A DNA stretch of 60,000 nt from Antedon mediterranea (Eukaryota; Echinodermata; Crinoidea; Comatulida; Antedonidae). The DNA lies in NCBI RefSeq assembly GCF_964355755.1, contig NC_092678.1:23294365-23354364 (forward strand), given 5' to 3'. The notes under the pieces were generated by a model that was not told the DNA's origin, made no database searches, and saw only the letters and a program-made list of their open reading frames with translations. Below are positions 35,691 to 47,630 of this stretch, one piece after another; the stretch's first letter is position 1, and each line of letters starts with the position of its first letter. A program made the position numbers and the translations under genes.

Positions 35691-35854
35691 TAAAGCTCTG
35701 TCTACACTATCAAACTTTATGTGAAAAAAAATGTGATGTGCTAATATATGGACATATGATGTCATACCACTACCGTATTTGGGCATACCAGTACCATATT
35801 TGGGCACATCACACTTTTTTTGTCAAACTAGTTTGATAGTGTAGACAGAGCTTA
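35691..35854. mobile_element. CArG-box MITE, copy 14 (best-preserved example)
   Basis: A non-autonomous palindromic element of about 160 bp. The ends AGCTCTGTCTACACTATC and its complement are near-perfect inverted repeats. The inner arms atgtgaaaaaaaatgtgatg and cacatcacacttttttt also pair. The interior has a degenerate CArG motif, a tgatgtcat site and a perfect ccatatttgg. The flanks are taa on both sides (taa-AGCTCTG ... CAGAGCT-taa), consistent with a TWA target duplication of PIF/Harbinger type. No transposase is present. Confidence 0.9.
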
Positions 35855-37570
35855 AATAAAACAAAAGCTACAGTACTCTAAAATGACATTAATAATCACT
35901 ATTATACCCTTAATGCAGAGATGGGTGTCAAAAATACAAAAAATATTCAGGTACCAGCCGGTTTCTTGGGTTGAAGGTAAGCTGGATGGAATATCTTAAA
36001 CAAGCTTTACTGTAGGGTGAGGTAGCAGGCTTTGTAGTGGGTGTCGCTGCCCACCAGCAAAATTTGATCCACATATTAAAAAGAATAATACGTCATTGTT
36101 TATTTATGAAATGTGTGAAAATAGAGCAGGCATACTGTAGATGTGATGCTGTATTAATGGAGGTAGATGTTGATTGAGAACCTTTTAACAATCTTATACC
36201 ATCAATATCATACTGACCTTATTGTGACCTGTGTTGGTATTTTGATGTTAGGAAAGAATTAATTAAAGATTGAATTACGATGGTGGATGACTGGGGAAGG
36301 ATATTAGATGAGATGGTGTTAGATAAGTGATAGGTTGATTTCAAAACACTGTTGGTAAAACATGATTATCCTGTAAACACTCCTATTAACTATACTATTA
36401 TTACTATGCATTTTGTATCATATTGCTTTCAATGTATAGTAAGCATGTTAAATCAAATGCAAATTACATGGAAGAATATTGCTAAGGTTGGCAGTACTTT
36501 GATATTCCTCACTTGCCAAGGGGGCTAGCCCATTGGACTAGAAGGATGTTTATATTATACTAGCCTACATTTTGAAATACAGTACTAGAGTACTTAAATA
36601 AAAGATTTTCACTTAAATAAATAAAAATGTATGTTATTTACCGACAGAATTGGAAGAATTATTCTATTTTTCAAAATTAATTGTTTCTTTAGGTAAATAA
36701 AAATTAAATTATGCATCTTCAAAAAATAACAACCAAAATTGATATTAATAGAGAAAATCATTTTTAAGATTAGAGGCTAATCCAGAATACAAGTCACTGA
36801 TTGGCTCACATGGGATTTAATATCCAAAATGAAAACATTATCATTTCTCACAGAAAATATTACCATACTTAAAATTAAATAAAAAATCACTCTTAATAAA
36901 CAAATTGATATTAATTATAATTAAATAATTGTACTTACAGATAATATAAATCAAGTGGGTAAAACTTAAATGTTTATTAATATAAATCCACAAAATCTCG
37001 TCTTGTTTCTTAAGTAGAATAACACTCCCTAGTACACTGTGGAACGTATCATTCAAGACTGTATGCCGTCTGTACATTGCACACTTACCTCATTCAAAAT
37101 CGCTCAAGCATTCGATATAACCTTTGACCTGGTATTATAATCAGTCTATATTGACTTGCCGCTTTTCTTATATTCTTTTATTTGCTAATGCTCTGAGGTT
37201 GTTGTGGTTGTTGTGTTAATCATCAATGTTGTTTTATTGTCAACGTATTAGGTGATAGATAATGCTCATTTGCATAATAATATTCTACTACAGTTGGTCG
37301 GTAAACACAATTTTGTGGTGAAAATTGTGGTTAAAAAGTAGTAATACAGAATTTTAAGTAGCAATTTTATTAATTTATTTGTCAAATCTTCTAATTGAAA
37401 CATATATACAGTATATATATATATAATTTTGTTTCTTTTCAATTTCAATTTTTTTCGTTTCTGTTGTATTTATATGGTGTTGATTTTTGTTTTTGTTTTG
37501 TAATATAGTATCACGAACTTGTGTAAAAACAATCAATATTGATTGAACGAGTTGTACTGCACATCAGTCT
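35855..37570. other. Non-coding AT-rich stretch
   Basis: Two GTAAGT-like minus-strand donors (near 36938 and 37083) exist but have no convincing exon. Otherwise simple AT-rich DNA with a TA-rich run near 37410. Confidence 0.35.
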
Positions 37571-37586
37571 CGTGTCTAAATAAAGT

Positions 37587-37604
37587 TTATATATATATAT
37601 ATAT
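37587..37604. repeat. (TA)n microsatellite
   Basis: A pure ta run just upstream of the retrotransposon fragment. Confidence 0.85.
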
Positions 37605-37649
37605 GTCAATAATTTGTTTGATTGTTAATTTGTCAGTGTTATTATTTTC

Positions 37650-38591
37650 TTTAGTTCAGCATTTAATACGATTGTACCGTATAAGTTACACACTAAGATG
37701 GTTGAAATCGGTTTCGATATTTCTATATGTAACTGGGTGTTAAACTTTTTAACTGATCGACCCCAACGTACTAAAGTGGGTACCATTATATCAGATAAGC
37801 GTATTATAAATACAGGTGTACCACAGAGCTGTGTACTGTCGCCCTTTCTTTTTACTTTATTTACCTATGACTGTGTTACCTACTACAGTAACTGTCACAT
37901 CGCTTAATTTGCGGATGATACTACCATTGTAGGTCTAATCAATGATGACAGTGATGAGTCTAATTATCGCAACCAAGTTAAACGAGTTGTAGACTGGTGT
38001 AACGAAAACAATCTGTTCTTGAATGTATCTAAGACTAAAGAAATGGTTGTTGATTTCCGTAAATCACTTAATGTCAAATATCCAATATTTATTAATGGTA
38101 TATCAGTTGAGTTTGTAGAAGAATTTAAATTCTTGGGTATTTATATTTCAAATGATCTGAAGTGGCATATTAACACACGTAACATTATTAGAAAGGCCCA
38201 AAGAAGAATCTACTTCCTACGTAGACTTAAATCATTTGGTATAAACTCTGAAATAATGTCGTCCTTCTATAGGTCAGTTATAGAGAGTGTAATAACGTAT
38301 TCTTTAACGGTATGGTTCGGTAGCGCTACTGAAAATGAAAAGCGTGACCTAAATAGAATAGTCAAGACCGCATCGCGTATAATTGGATCTACACAACTGC
38401 CTTTGGAGAACATATTTTCGGATCGTCTTCTGAAAAAGGCAGTGGCTATCAAAGATGAGCATTTTCATCCGGCCTCTAGTATGTTCCAGTTGATGCGCAG
38501 CGGTCGGCGATTTCGTTCTATTAAGGCCAATAAGGCACGATTTACAAATAGTTTCTTTCCAGGATCTATTAGAGCCTTAAATATGATGTAG
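37650..38591 (+). pseudogene. 5'-truncated L2/CR1-like reverse transcriptase with one nonsense codon
   Basis: Begins inside the reverse-transcriptase domain at FSSAFNTIVPYKLHTKMVE, then GVPQSCVLSPFLFTLF and the catalytic FADD motif (37908-37919). It continues through KTKEMVVDFRK, FLGIYISNDLKWH and YFLRRLKSFGINSEIMSSFY to a stop after ALNMM. The frame is intact throughout except for a TAA at 37905-37907, immediately before FADD, where related elements usually have lysine (AAA to TAA would be one change). The N-terminal part and endonuclease are missing, as is common for non-LTR insertions. The family call rests on the YFLRRL and SxFYRSVIES motifs. Confidence 0.85.
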
Positions 38592-38727
38592 ACACTTTTT
38601 TTTTGTAATGTTTTTGTTTTTGAGTTCGTGTTGTGTCCGTTGGATATTGTGCTCCGCCAACAGAGCAAACAGAATTTCTATGTTTTTCCTAAAACAAATG
38701 ATAATAAATGATACTTGACTTGACTTA
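38592..38727 (+). mobile_element. 3' UTR and tail of the L2/CR1-like element
   Basis: Follows the reverse-transcriptase stop and ends in aataaatgatacttgacttgact, a short tandem tail instead of poly-A, typical of L2/CR1 elements. Confidence 0.65.
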
Positions 38728-38857
38728 ATTTTTTCTCTTTAAAATGGCTTTAATATATAAAATATTCTAGATCATTTATGTTGCGTACAATAGCGGAAAA
38801 ATTTGTTTGAACACTACTTTTTACTGTCAACCATCTTAAAAATAAAACAGGGGGTGC

Positions 38858-38887
38858 ATGTATAAGGGAGGGGGCGGGGGGGGGCTA
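38858..38887 (+). other. G-rich run (possible G-quadruplex)
   Basis: An uninterrupted string of G-tracts (gggagggggcgggg...) on the plus strand in an AT-rich setting. Confidence 0.55.
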
Positions 38888-40980
38888 ATACAGTGAATTG
38901 AAACCCTAAATCTCAAGCCTTTATTTACAGTAGTGTACAGTATATATGCTGAAATCCAGTAAGTATATAACCATGGAGGTATAAAAAAGACCATGATATC
39001 ACTATACAATGCAAATAATACAATAACTCCCTATGGAGTGCAGGAGGTGCCATATTGTATATCGTCGTCAAAAGAAGGCATAATAAATCCCTTTAGAAGA
39101 AAAAAACACACAGACGAACAATAGCATTATATAGTAGTATTAGACATTTTATTCCATAGATATACAAGAGTCAAAATATAATTTGATACATAATATGAAA
39201 TAGGATATTTTTCATAAATTGGATAATATTACTGTATTTATCGATTTTTCAGAAAATTTTGGAAATAAAAATATTAATCAACAAATTTAGGTAGTGAAAC
39301 TTGATTCTTTTGTATATGAAAACAGGAAGTGGTATTAACGGATAAGGGAATATAATTCTTTTAATTGGTTTACCAATGGGATATTTTCGAGGGAAAACAA
39401 TTTTATTCTTTGAAAAACAAACCATAAATATAAACAATGTTGAGGTCGTCATCATTAGCGTTTTCATAGAAAATGACGTATTAACAATCTACTGACGGAT
39501 GCCCATACAAATCTTTGGGAAGTAAATGGTGAAAGTTTATGAATAGATTCTAAAATCCTGCACGAAATACAAGTAATCGTGGATGGTAAAAAGATATGGA
39601 TAGATAGTGTAAAGTTTGGTAGATGGTAAATCGTTATATAGCTATAATTCGTTCTGATAATTTGACATAGATTAATTTATTTCATATCAATAACTCATAA
39701 AGTATGTGTAATGCCTTTCTAAGTACTAACTCAGGATTACGTTAAACCCTTCAAAGTAAACTGCAAATAAATAATTCTGTTAAAATTACGGAACAAATTT
39801 AATGAGTAACTTTTGAACTACTATACCTAGATTTCATCTTGTATTGTACAAACTTAAATAAGATTTACGGATACATACAGTATTTTGTAACATAGATATT
39901 GATGGTTAATACACTTTGTCTTTTATTTTCTTTAAGACACAAAGGGACAAAGTTCCCACTAGAGACGCAACATAAGGACGTAACAGAAGGATGTAAGTTA
40001 GTCGACTAATCTCAATTGATAAATTATTCGAACTGTCGCTTGTCATATTGGTCAACATGCTTGTGTTGCATTTACGTCCTTGTGTTACGAACCAAGTTTT
40101 AAGTCTAACAATCAGTTTGATCATGTTTCTGAACATGCAGAATGACTTTTTGATGTAACAGCTGTATAGTCTAGTGGAAATGTAAATATTTAGATTGATT
40201 GAATGTCTTCAAAAGCAAAAGGCCACTGATAATAGTTGTGCAGGCATGCTTGCATTTCTTGAGATCTTAATACGTTGCTCAAAATTATCAGATTTAAATA
40301 AAACAACTGAAGCAAGAATTTGGAACCTTTAAGAAAAGTCTAATTTTGAGAGTGTCACCAGTATTCTGGGTCTGGTTTTTACAAAGTGTACTATAGTTCG
40401 AAATTGAATTAAGAGTAACAGTACAGAAAAACCATAGTACAAACGACCTTGGACAAACATAACAACCACAAATAGAATGACGCATACCATTCATTCATAT
40501 TTACCAGACAAACCTACCAAATTTAAATAATTTATGTACATATTCAATAAATAGGAAATGGCCTGGTGGTAGAAATTAACGTCGTTGTGTTTTCCTAAAC
40601 AATTGAATCATGGTAATCAGTGCGAGTGCAGCTTAAGCTGTGTTCACACTGAGTGCGAATTACTGTACAATGGCAGGAGAAATAATCATGAAAAATAGAT
40701 GTAGCGTTTAAAAAGAGAACCATTCACACTAAACCATTTTGGATTCTGTACAAAACATGCATGTACTGAATTTGGACTTGTTTGGCAATAAAAGAAAAAG
40801 AATGTATGATAAAAACATCAGGAAGATGTTTTAGAGTTTAATCAATTAATACAGTATGTTATTGAGAATAATACTTGGTACTTTCAGCGTCATTAGAAGT
40901 TATGTAACAATATTACTAACTATTGCAAACAGCAGTTCTATTCAAATTTATAAAAAGACATCCATGTTTTAATTTGTTGT
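38888..40980. other. Non-coding AT-rich stretch
   Basis: No exon, MITE or array recognised. Confidence 0.35.
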
Positions 40981-40994
40981 TCATTGTTAACCTT

Positions 40995-41125
40995 TATTAT
41001 TAAAGAATATGATTTTATTATTAAAGAATATGATTTTATTATTAAAGAATATGATTTTATTATTAAAGAATATGATTTTATTATTAAAGAATATGATTTT
41101 ATTATTAAAGAATATGATTTTATTT
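40995..41125. repeat. 21-bp minisatellite (ttttattattaaagaatatga)n
   Basis: About six perfect copies. The period is seven codons, so one frame reads a repeated IIKEYDF. There is no sign that it is translated. Confidence 0.93.
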
Positions 41126-41205
41126 CTAGATTTTTATTAAAATTAGGTCAGATTTTGTTGCTATCATATTTCAATGACTGTGTTATTTCTTCTTCTTTTC
41201 AGTAA

Positions 41206-42098
41206 TCATATATCTTGAGTGTTTGTCAAACCGCTGTACAACATTCTAAGCAAAATGTTGTCGGTGTTAAATATCAGAATTCAATCTTTTGCGAGTTTGC
41301 TTTTCAAATGTTCTTGTATCAACCGAGGACGATGCACTTGCGTTTAGAAACGTTTTAACGATAATGCAATTACTACAATTTAAGAAGAAAGTACAAATCT
41401 TAAATCTTCTCATTGTCATTCAAATTTGGAGTATTGTTGTTGATATCTCTTACTGAGAGGAATGTGTGTTTTATCACAAAAGGAAGTTTAAAGTTTAATC
41501 TGTACTTTAAAACCACGTAGTTGCTGTACATACACTCAGTATTAATAGACAAAAAATAAATTGTAACATTATTTTAAAACTTTGCTTCATCATGGCCAGC
41601 CTTTCTGTGTATAATTCATTTAAAATTAGCGAACATGGTTTTGTTTGTGGTAAAATCTGTCATTTTAAAATTTATTCCAAGATCATGTGACCTAATTTTA
41701 TTCATTTATGACGAAGTCTGCACTAATTATAGCATTAAATACAAACTACTAACAGCAGGTTGTGTATCATTACTGTACAAGTATACTGTAGGCACTGGGT
41801 TTATGGCGTATTACCAAAGCAAGCTATAACAGAATATGGATATAATACGTGATCCCGAGAGACTCGTTCTAAGACCGCACTGGTGGCAAATTCCGACATT
41901 AACCGAAGCTAACGACCTGTTTGGAGGCAAGACATTTCCAGACATTCATTAGCCGCTTTTTTTTTCAATGTCGGAAAGATTTTTACAAAACAGTTATTTT
42001 GTTTTTCGATGACAATATTGTGACGTCAGCAAAATTAAGGTCGCTTTACATACTGCGTTACTGTAAAATAAATGAAATACTTGCAGAGTAACATATTG
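41206..42098. other. Non-coding stretch
   Basis: No recognisable feature. Confidence 0.3.
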
Positions 42099-42306
42099 GG
42101 ATAAGGATAACATAAGGAGGAAGGGGTAAAGGAGGGAGGGATACAGGAGGGAGAGATACAGGAGGGAGGGGTGCAGGAGGGAGGGATACAGGAGGGAGGG
42201 ATACAGGAGGGAGGGGTGCAGGAGGGAGGGATACAGGAGGGAGGGGTAAAGGAGGAAGGGGTAAAGGAGGAAGGGATACAGGAGGGAGGGATACAGGAGG
42301 GAGGGG
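42099..42306. repeat. 15-bp homopurine minisatellite (agggatacaggaggg)n
   Basis: About fourteen units with variants gtgcagg, gtaaagg and gatacagg. The plus strand is almost entirely purine and rich in GGAGGG. Confidence 0.93.
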
Positions 42307-43902
42307 AGAGGGGTTTCAACATTCCATAACTCTATCTATAATTTGTGACATTGAATTACATTATTTCCTATGATAATGTCATGTAATAATAATATACAAT
42401 ATAGAATCGGGTGAAATTTCTTTAACCAGAAATTGGGAAGCAAATTGTGTATTAGAACATTTCAATCAATATTGTACCAAACATTATAATCAATGGATAT
42501 TCAACACAACACAATAGATTGATATAATATTATGTTAATTCTATCAAACCCCGCACGAAAGCGCTTTCTGCCATGGGCATATGTCCTTGACATGCTTCTA
42601 AAGAAACTAAAATTTTCCATTTGTTTTAATTTATTTTCCAAAATACATCCGTAAAGAAAATAAATGGCAAGCTTAATATCTGTGTAAGAATATCGTCTGT
42701 TCATTTAGTATTCAGGAGAAGGAAGACGATAATTTGTAAATAAATCAAATTGTGAAATTCTTCTATTCCGAGTATAAGGGTTGTTAATTTTGTTGATTTT
42801 CTTCTTTAGTTTTTATAGTTTTTTCATAAAAGGTGAAGGCTTTCATGGTTTTAAATTGTTTAGAACTTAAATTTATAAGAACAAGAAGTCAAGTACTGTA
42901 CATAAGAGTTTAATTTTGGTTAGGGTTTTTGATAGGGCTCAAGATGATTAAGAAAACAAGAAAAAAAGGGGGAGACTAGTTGGTCCGCAAAAAGTATTGC
43001 AAAACCATCCGCGTGAAAAAAAAAAATTTGTCTTTTTAGATTAATTTCAGATTTGCTCCTACTGTTTTATATTCATTTATTTTCTTCAGAAATTTATAGT
43101 TTATGTCATTCTTATTATTAAATAAAGAAATACTGTTAGAAAATTAAAGAAAATTGCAGTTAAAATGAAATCACGTAACAGCTGGTAAAATGGGCACGAT
43201 GCCAAGTCTTTGTCTCAATTAATGAGAATATTACCTAGGAAACATAAACAAATAATTTAACAATTAATAGAAAGGATGCGATTTGTCCTCTGAGTGACCG
43301 GTCACTCTGTGTAGAGTACACATAATTTACTAATATTATTATTACTCGCCTCGTTTATACACAATTCATAATTAATCAAATCTAATTAATATTTGACACT
43401 CGTAATCTTCTTGTCTATTGTAATCTTGTAATGTTAACTATTGCATTATTGGATAATACAGTAAACAGTATATAATATTACTGATTTTTATGGAAGTAAA
43501 GATGGGAAACTAGTAATTTGCCATATTCTGTTTCTATTATTAATATTCATATATGCCTTTATTTATCTTTAGGCCATGGGCTCAATCATAGATCTACACA
43601 TAATTTATAGTACTGTAGTAGTAGTGGACTTTGTTTTTACTTGGGGTACCCGAGTCCAGGACTCTCTCATCTTCTCTTCTTCCATCCACTATTGAGTAAA
43701 AAGGGCAATTTATAAAGTACTACTCCTCCCTTATTTGTTGTAGTATTGAGCTGGGATTTGGCATGAATATACTACAGGGAAATGTCTTCAAAGCTACAGA
43801 GCCGGATTTTTAAATTTCAAACCGGATGCAGCCATATGACGGCGAAGATAGTAACGTATAGCCATATTTGCTGGCGAGGTTTATAATTATATTGATGTGT
43901 AT

Positions 43903-43910
43903 CTGACGTC
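43903..43910. promoter_or_regulatory. Perfect CRE palindrome TGACGTCA
   Basis: Full 8-bp CREB/ATF consensus in a locally less AT-rich patch (43800-43960). A single site is weak evidence of function. Confidence 0.3.
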
Positions 43911-45234
43911 ATTACAGCTTATTTTGCTGTACCCCGAGTATCGCATATTCGTGCTTGTTTTGTTGAAGATACAAATAAGAATGTGGAATATTAAACATAC
44001 ATTTTGTTAGTAACTTGTTTAATTTGTACAGTGGGTGATTACGGCAATAATACTGTAGGATTTACTGAGAAAGATTCCCTTTCTGCTAAAAACTGGACAT
44101 ATATTATAGGCAAAATATCATTATTCCCAGTGAGGCTAAATAAGGTTTGTAAAGAGATGATATTCATTCATTTGTTGATTTGTTTTCAAGAAGGAGATTG
44201 AAGGCGGTATTCAAGACAAACTGATTTTTAGTAGTTAATTCACGAATCTGTTGAGTAATATAGAACAATCTAAAGGGTCACCGTACTTCCTGCAGGACAG
44301 GTGCGTCTTTATTATCTATTAACGATGAAAGTACGGTATCAAGAAAACAACACTAAGAATGCATACTAACAAACATGCCCTGACTAGAATTGGTGAACTA
44401 TAGGTCTATTTGAATATTTCTATTTCTATTTTCTTTTATTTTTGTTATTTCTAAACAATGAAGCGATTGATTAATCTTCTTGCAAATAAAATAAATATCT
44501 TTTTAGAATGTTTATTATACATAAAAAAAAAATTTATTAGAATTGTAATGAACTTAAAGTCATTAATTGATCTTTACAGAAAATTATTTACAGACCTGCA
44601 CCTACAATATGGAAACTTTACGGAAATATTACTGTATTTGGAAACATTTTCAAAGGAAATCATTAACATTTACACAAACTAGTTTATTATCTTTAACTAC
44701 TTGTTTATCTTCCTGAATATATTCCCACGCAGTGTTACAGTAGCTGCAATACAAAAAAACCAAAAATGTATTTAACTCCCACAGGATAAGCAATAATGTC
44801 CTCTTTGTTACGCTATACATCAGCCTCGTTGGAATGTAGCATAAGTCATGAGGATCACATTATTAATGACTTGTGATGTACAACACAAAGGAGAAGGATA
44901 TACAGTAAGTATACAAGATGTGATGACTTTGATTGGTCGGTGTCTATCCTTGATACTCACAACAAAATGACAATAAACATTAAGTATACTAGAAAGCCAT
45001 TATAAATAGATAAAGAACATCTTTTAAAACTGTCCTGTAGTAGATGTATTTTCTTTAAAACATTAGAATGTCCTATCTATAAATCCATGGTAATGTACAT
45101 GATGTTCTATTGGACACGTTACAGCATGCAGCGCCATGGTTACAGTACTCATCAACATTTTGATGAAGCGCCAGGGCCATAAAAAAAGCAAATAAATATA
45201 TATCATTATTCTTAATATCGATAAATTTACTAAC

Positions 45235-45895
45235 TGTACCGGGATAGGGGAAGAAGCAGGTGGTGAACATTGAAAATGTCAATGCCTGTGAATGACCTAA
45301 GATTTTAAATAAGGCATTACAGTATTTTATTGTTGAATAATAAAATTATAAATATACAAAATTCCAACTGTATGTACTGGTAACTTCTGAGAAATATTGT
45401 TTTAGGCACTCTAGTGACGTAGTGTACAGTAAACCAGGGAGTTGTAAAACTTCCTGGTTAAATATACCAAGATCAATGAACCAGGATTCAGAATAATGGT
45501 TGACACAATGTGCATTTTGCTTATAATAAGATACTCAAATGTTTTTTTGTTTGTTGTCAATAAAATTCATTATCTCAGCACCATGTACATATTATAATTA
45601 TTATAAATAAAAATCAATATAAATTATATATACAGTAGGTGAAGAGGGGAGGAAGCGGGTGGTGAATGAATATAAATTATAATATAAATTTAAAAGTGTA
45701 ATTTACAATATTCCTGTGTTTTGCATGTAGTACTGGCAACTTCTGAGAAATATTATTTTATACACTCTAGGGACGTACAGCTAAGCCAACGATCAATGAA
45801 CCAGGATTTGGAAAGATGGTTGCCACATGTGAATTCATGTTCACAACTTTACTCAATATTTGTTTGTTTGTGATTTATTACCCCAGCACCATGTA
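45235..45895. repeat. Old diverged tandem duplication, copies about 350 and 260 bp
   Basis: Shared blocks in order: ggaagaagcaggtggtgaa / ggaggaagcgggtggtgaa, aacttctgagaaatatt, cactctag-gacgta, gatcaatgaaccaggatt and agcaccatgta. Confidence 0.75.
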
Positions 45896-46844
45896 ACTCT
45901 CAAGTGTAGATTTCAAAATGTGATGTAATAGTACTATGTTTCTGTGTCCTACATAATTTTTTTTGTAACCATACTGTTATGACGACCGACTGTCTTAAAA
46001 AACTTACTTTGTAGACATTCTCATTCATAATTTTTTAGCCTTGGGCGTAAAGAAAGGTATGGCTACCTGATGAAAGGAATGCCATATTTTATGAGTCACA
46101 GAATAAAAATTGATTTTTGTACAAGAGTTGAGAAGACCAGGTGTTAGAAGATGCAATCAATTGTTCAAGGATGGAGCCTATTGATTATGTCATCAAATAA
46201 CTACATTACAACTCGCCTCAAAATCATATTTCATGTTTGCATTTCAAAACATTTTTTTTCATAATTTCATCATCACATGACAATGATCTATCCTACATAA
46301 TTTTGTTTGTGGTTTTAAATATAAATTATACTCTGAACTGGTAGTACCAGCCATAGAGCCCTTGTGTATTAACATAAAATAAATCAAAAGACAAAATTAC
46401 TAAAAAATGACAATGCTGGGCATCATCAGTGGCTGGATCTTTTGAATACAAAATAAAATAAGCACTGACAAATGACAATACTGTGGGTATCACTGGAAAA
46501 TAAGCAGAAAGCTAAATCAAAACGATAAAATAAAACAGGTAGAAAGGAATTGCAGAGCTTTGGGATAATACTAATCTATCCTGAGTACTTGAAGAGAAGT
46601 ACGAATATAAAGCAGAAACAATAAAAGTCAACTAAAATTGCATGGACCAACCACTCGCAGAAGTTTGTGCCATACGAGTGAGACTTCATTCATATTCAAG
46701 AGGGGCTTTTAAGAACATACTGTATAATAGTGTAGTGCTTTTCCTCAACTCCCGCTTTTTGGAGAACAAGTAATGAAATAATAATAATATAACTAGGTTT
46801 TGACCTATTTACATGTCAAAATGTTTTTTTTTTCTAGACAGGTT

Positions 46845-46965
46845 TTAATAAGTAGGAAGTTATTAAGAAATATGTCCAACTTGAGTCTGCCGAACCCAGC
46901 TGGTTATAAACCTACTACAGCAGCTGAAGATGATGACACCTATGTTGTCCTCGATTCTTGTCACG
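46845..46965 (+). CDS. Candidate first coding exon, unknown protein
   Basis: A strong acceptor (ttttttttctag) is followed by a short leader and ATG at 46872, opening MSNLSLPNPAGYKPTTAAED, then DDTYVVLDSCH. Codon choice here is much less AT-biased than the surroundings, which suggests real coding. A possible donor is CAC|GTGGGC, phase 0. A possible partner is 47466-47630 after a very strong acceptor (ctttctatttttgccag). I do not recognise the protein, and no wider gene could be assembled. Confidence 0.3.
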
Positions 46966-47289
46966 TGGGCGTAATCAATATTTCTGTGAAACTAATTAAT
47001 ATTTATATAAACAAAGTCAAATATTATTCCCATGTCTCATGTTTGTGGTCATGCTTCATGCAATTTAGCCCACTCAAACTCATCTCAATTCTGAACAACA
47101 GCTTTCAATTATTATGCAACGTTTAAATACAACATGAAAAAAGGGTATGGTAATCCTATCTAAATGTACAGTAGTTTACAGTACAAATAATACATTTAAA
47201 GACACCTTCCCTACAATTTGTGACGTTTTGTAAAAATAATAATATTACTTTAAAAACATTAAACCAGGTCATTCCTTGTCTTAAATGTA

Positions 47290-47630
47290 CGTTTGATGCA
47301 CTACCTAAGTAGCTCACGGCGACTGACCTCTCGTGGATGGTCTTTAGGCTTAGTTTTGTAGGCCTAGCTGGTAAACATCGGTAACGTACGAACATCGTAC
47401 GCTAGCTATATACCTAGTCTGACGTTGTATAGTTGCTGAATTAATTGTCTTTCTATTTTTGCCAGACTCCATTGATACAAATTGGAGAAAACCCGGTAAA
47501 AGTTAGGAGTCTTCCATTTGTTTTGACCTCGCGATCCATCGAAAAGTGGGTTAATTACAGAAGAAAAGCAGAAATATCAATCTGCGCGCAATGCATTTTG
47601 GGATTTATAGCGGGCCGCTATAATTATTAG
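47290..47630. promoter_or_regulatory. Candidate CpG-richer promoter with Staf/ZNF143-type element
   Basis: CpG dinucleotides cluster here (cctcgcgatccatcg, tctgcgcgca, gcgggccgc), unlike the AT-rich surroundings. The minus strand from 47610 reads CTATAAATCCCAAAATGCAT followed by TGCGCGCA, close to the SBS element ACTACAATTCCCAGAATGC plus its YGCG extension, which is usual near animal housekeeping promoters. Direction is uncertain: a minus-strand ATG at 47539 opens only 28 codons. It could be a distant first-exon promoter for the L1-family gene or serve another gene. Confidence 0.4.

Larger units (their letters stand above)
42307..46790. other. Non-coding stretch
   Basis: Holds the diverged duplication at 45235-45895 and a perfect palindromic CRE (TGACGTCA) at about 43903. 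No exon recognised. Confidence 0.35.

Noticed and set aside
36841-37077. Minus-strand 78-codon frame with a GTAAGT inside as a signal-peptide exon
   Set aside because: The N-terminus MYRRHTVLNDTFH is not a signal peptide and no acceptor-flanked exon could be defined.
42035-42322. Proline/serine/cysteine-rich open frame on the minus strand
   Set aside because: Translation of the 15-bp homopurine array; no other coding sign.
45073-45282. 69-codon minus-strand open frame with several cysteines
   Set aside because: Partly within the diverged duplication and not preserved in the second copy.
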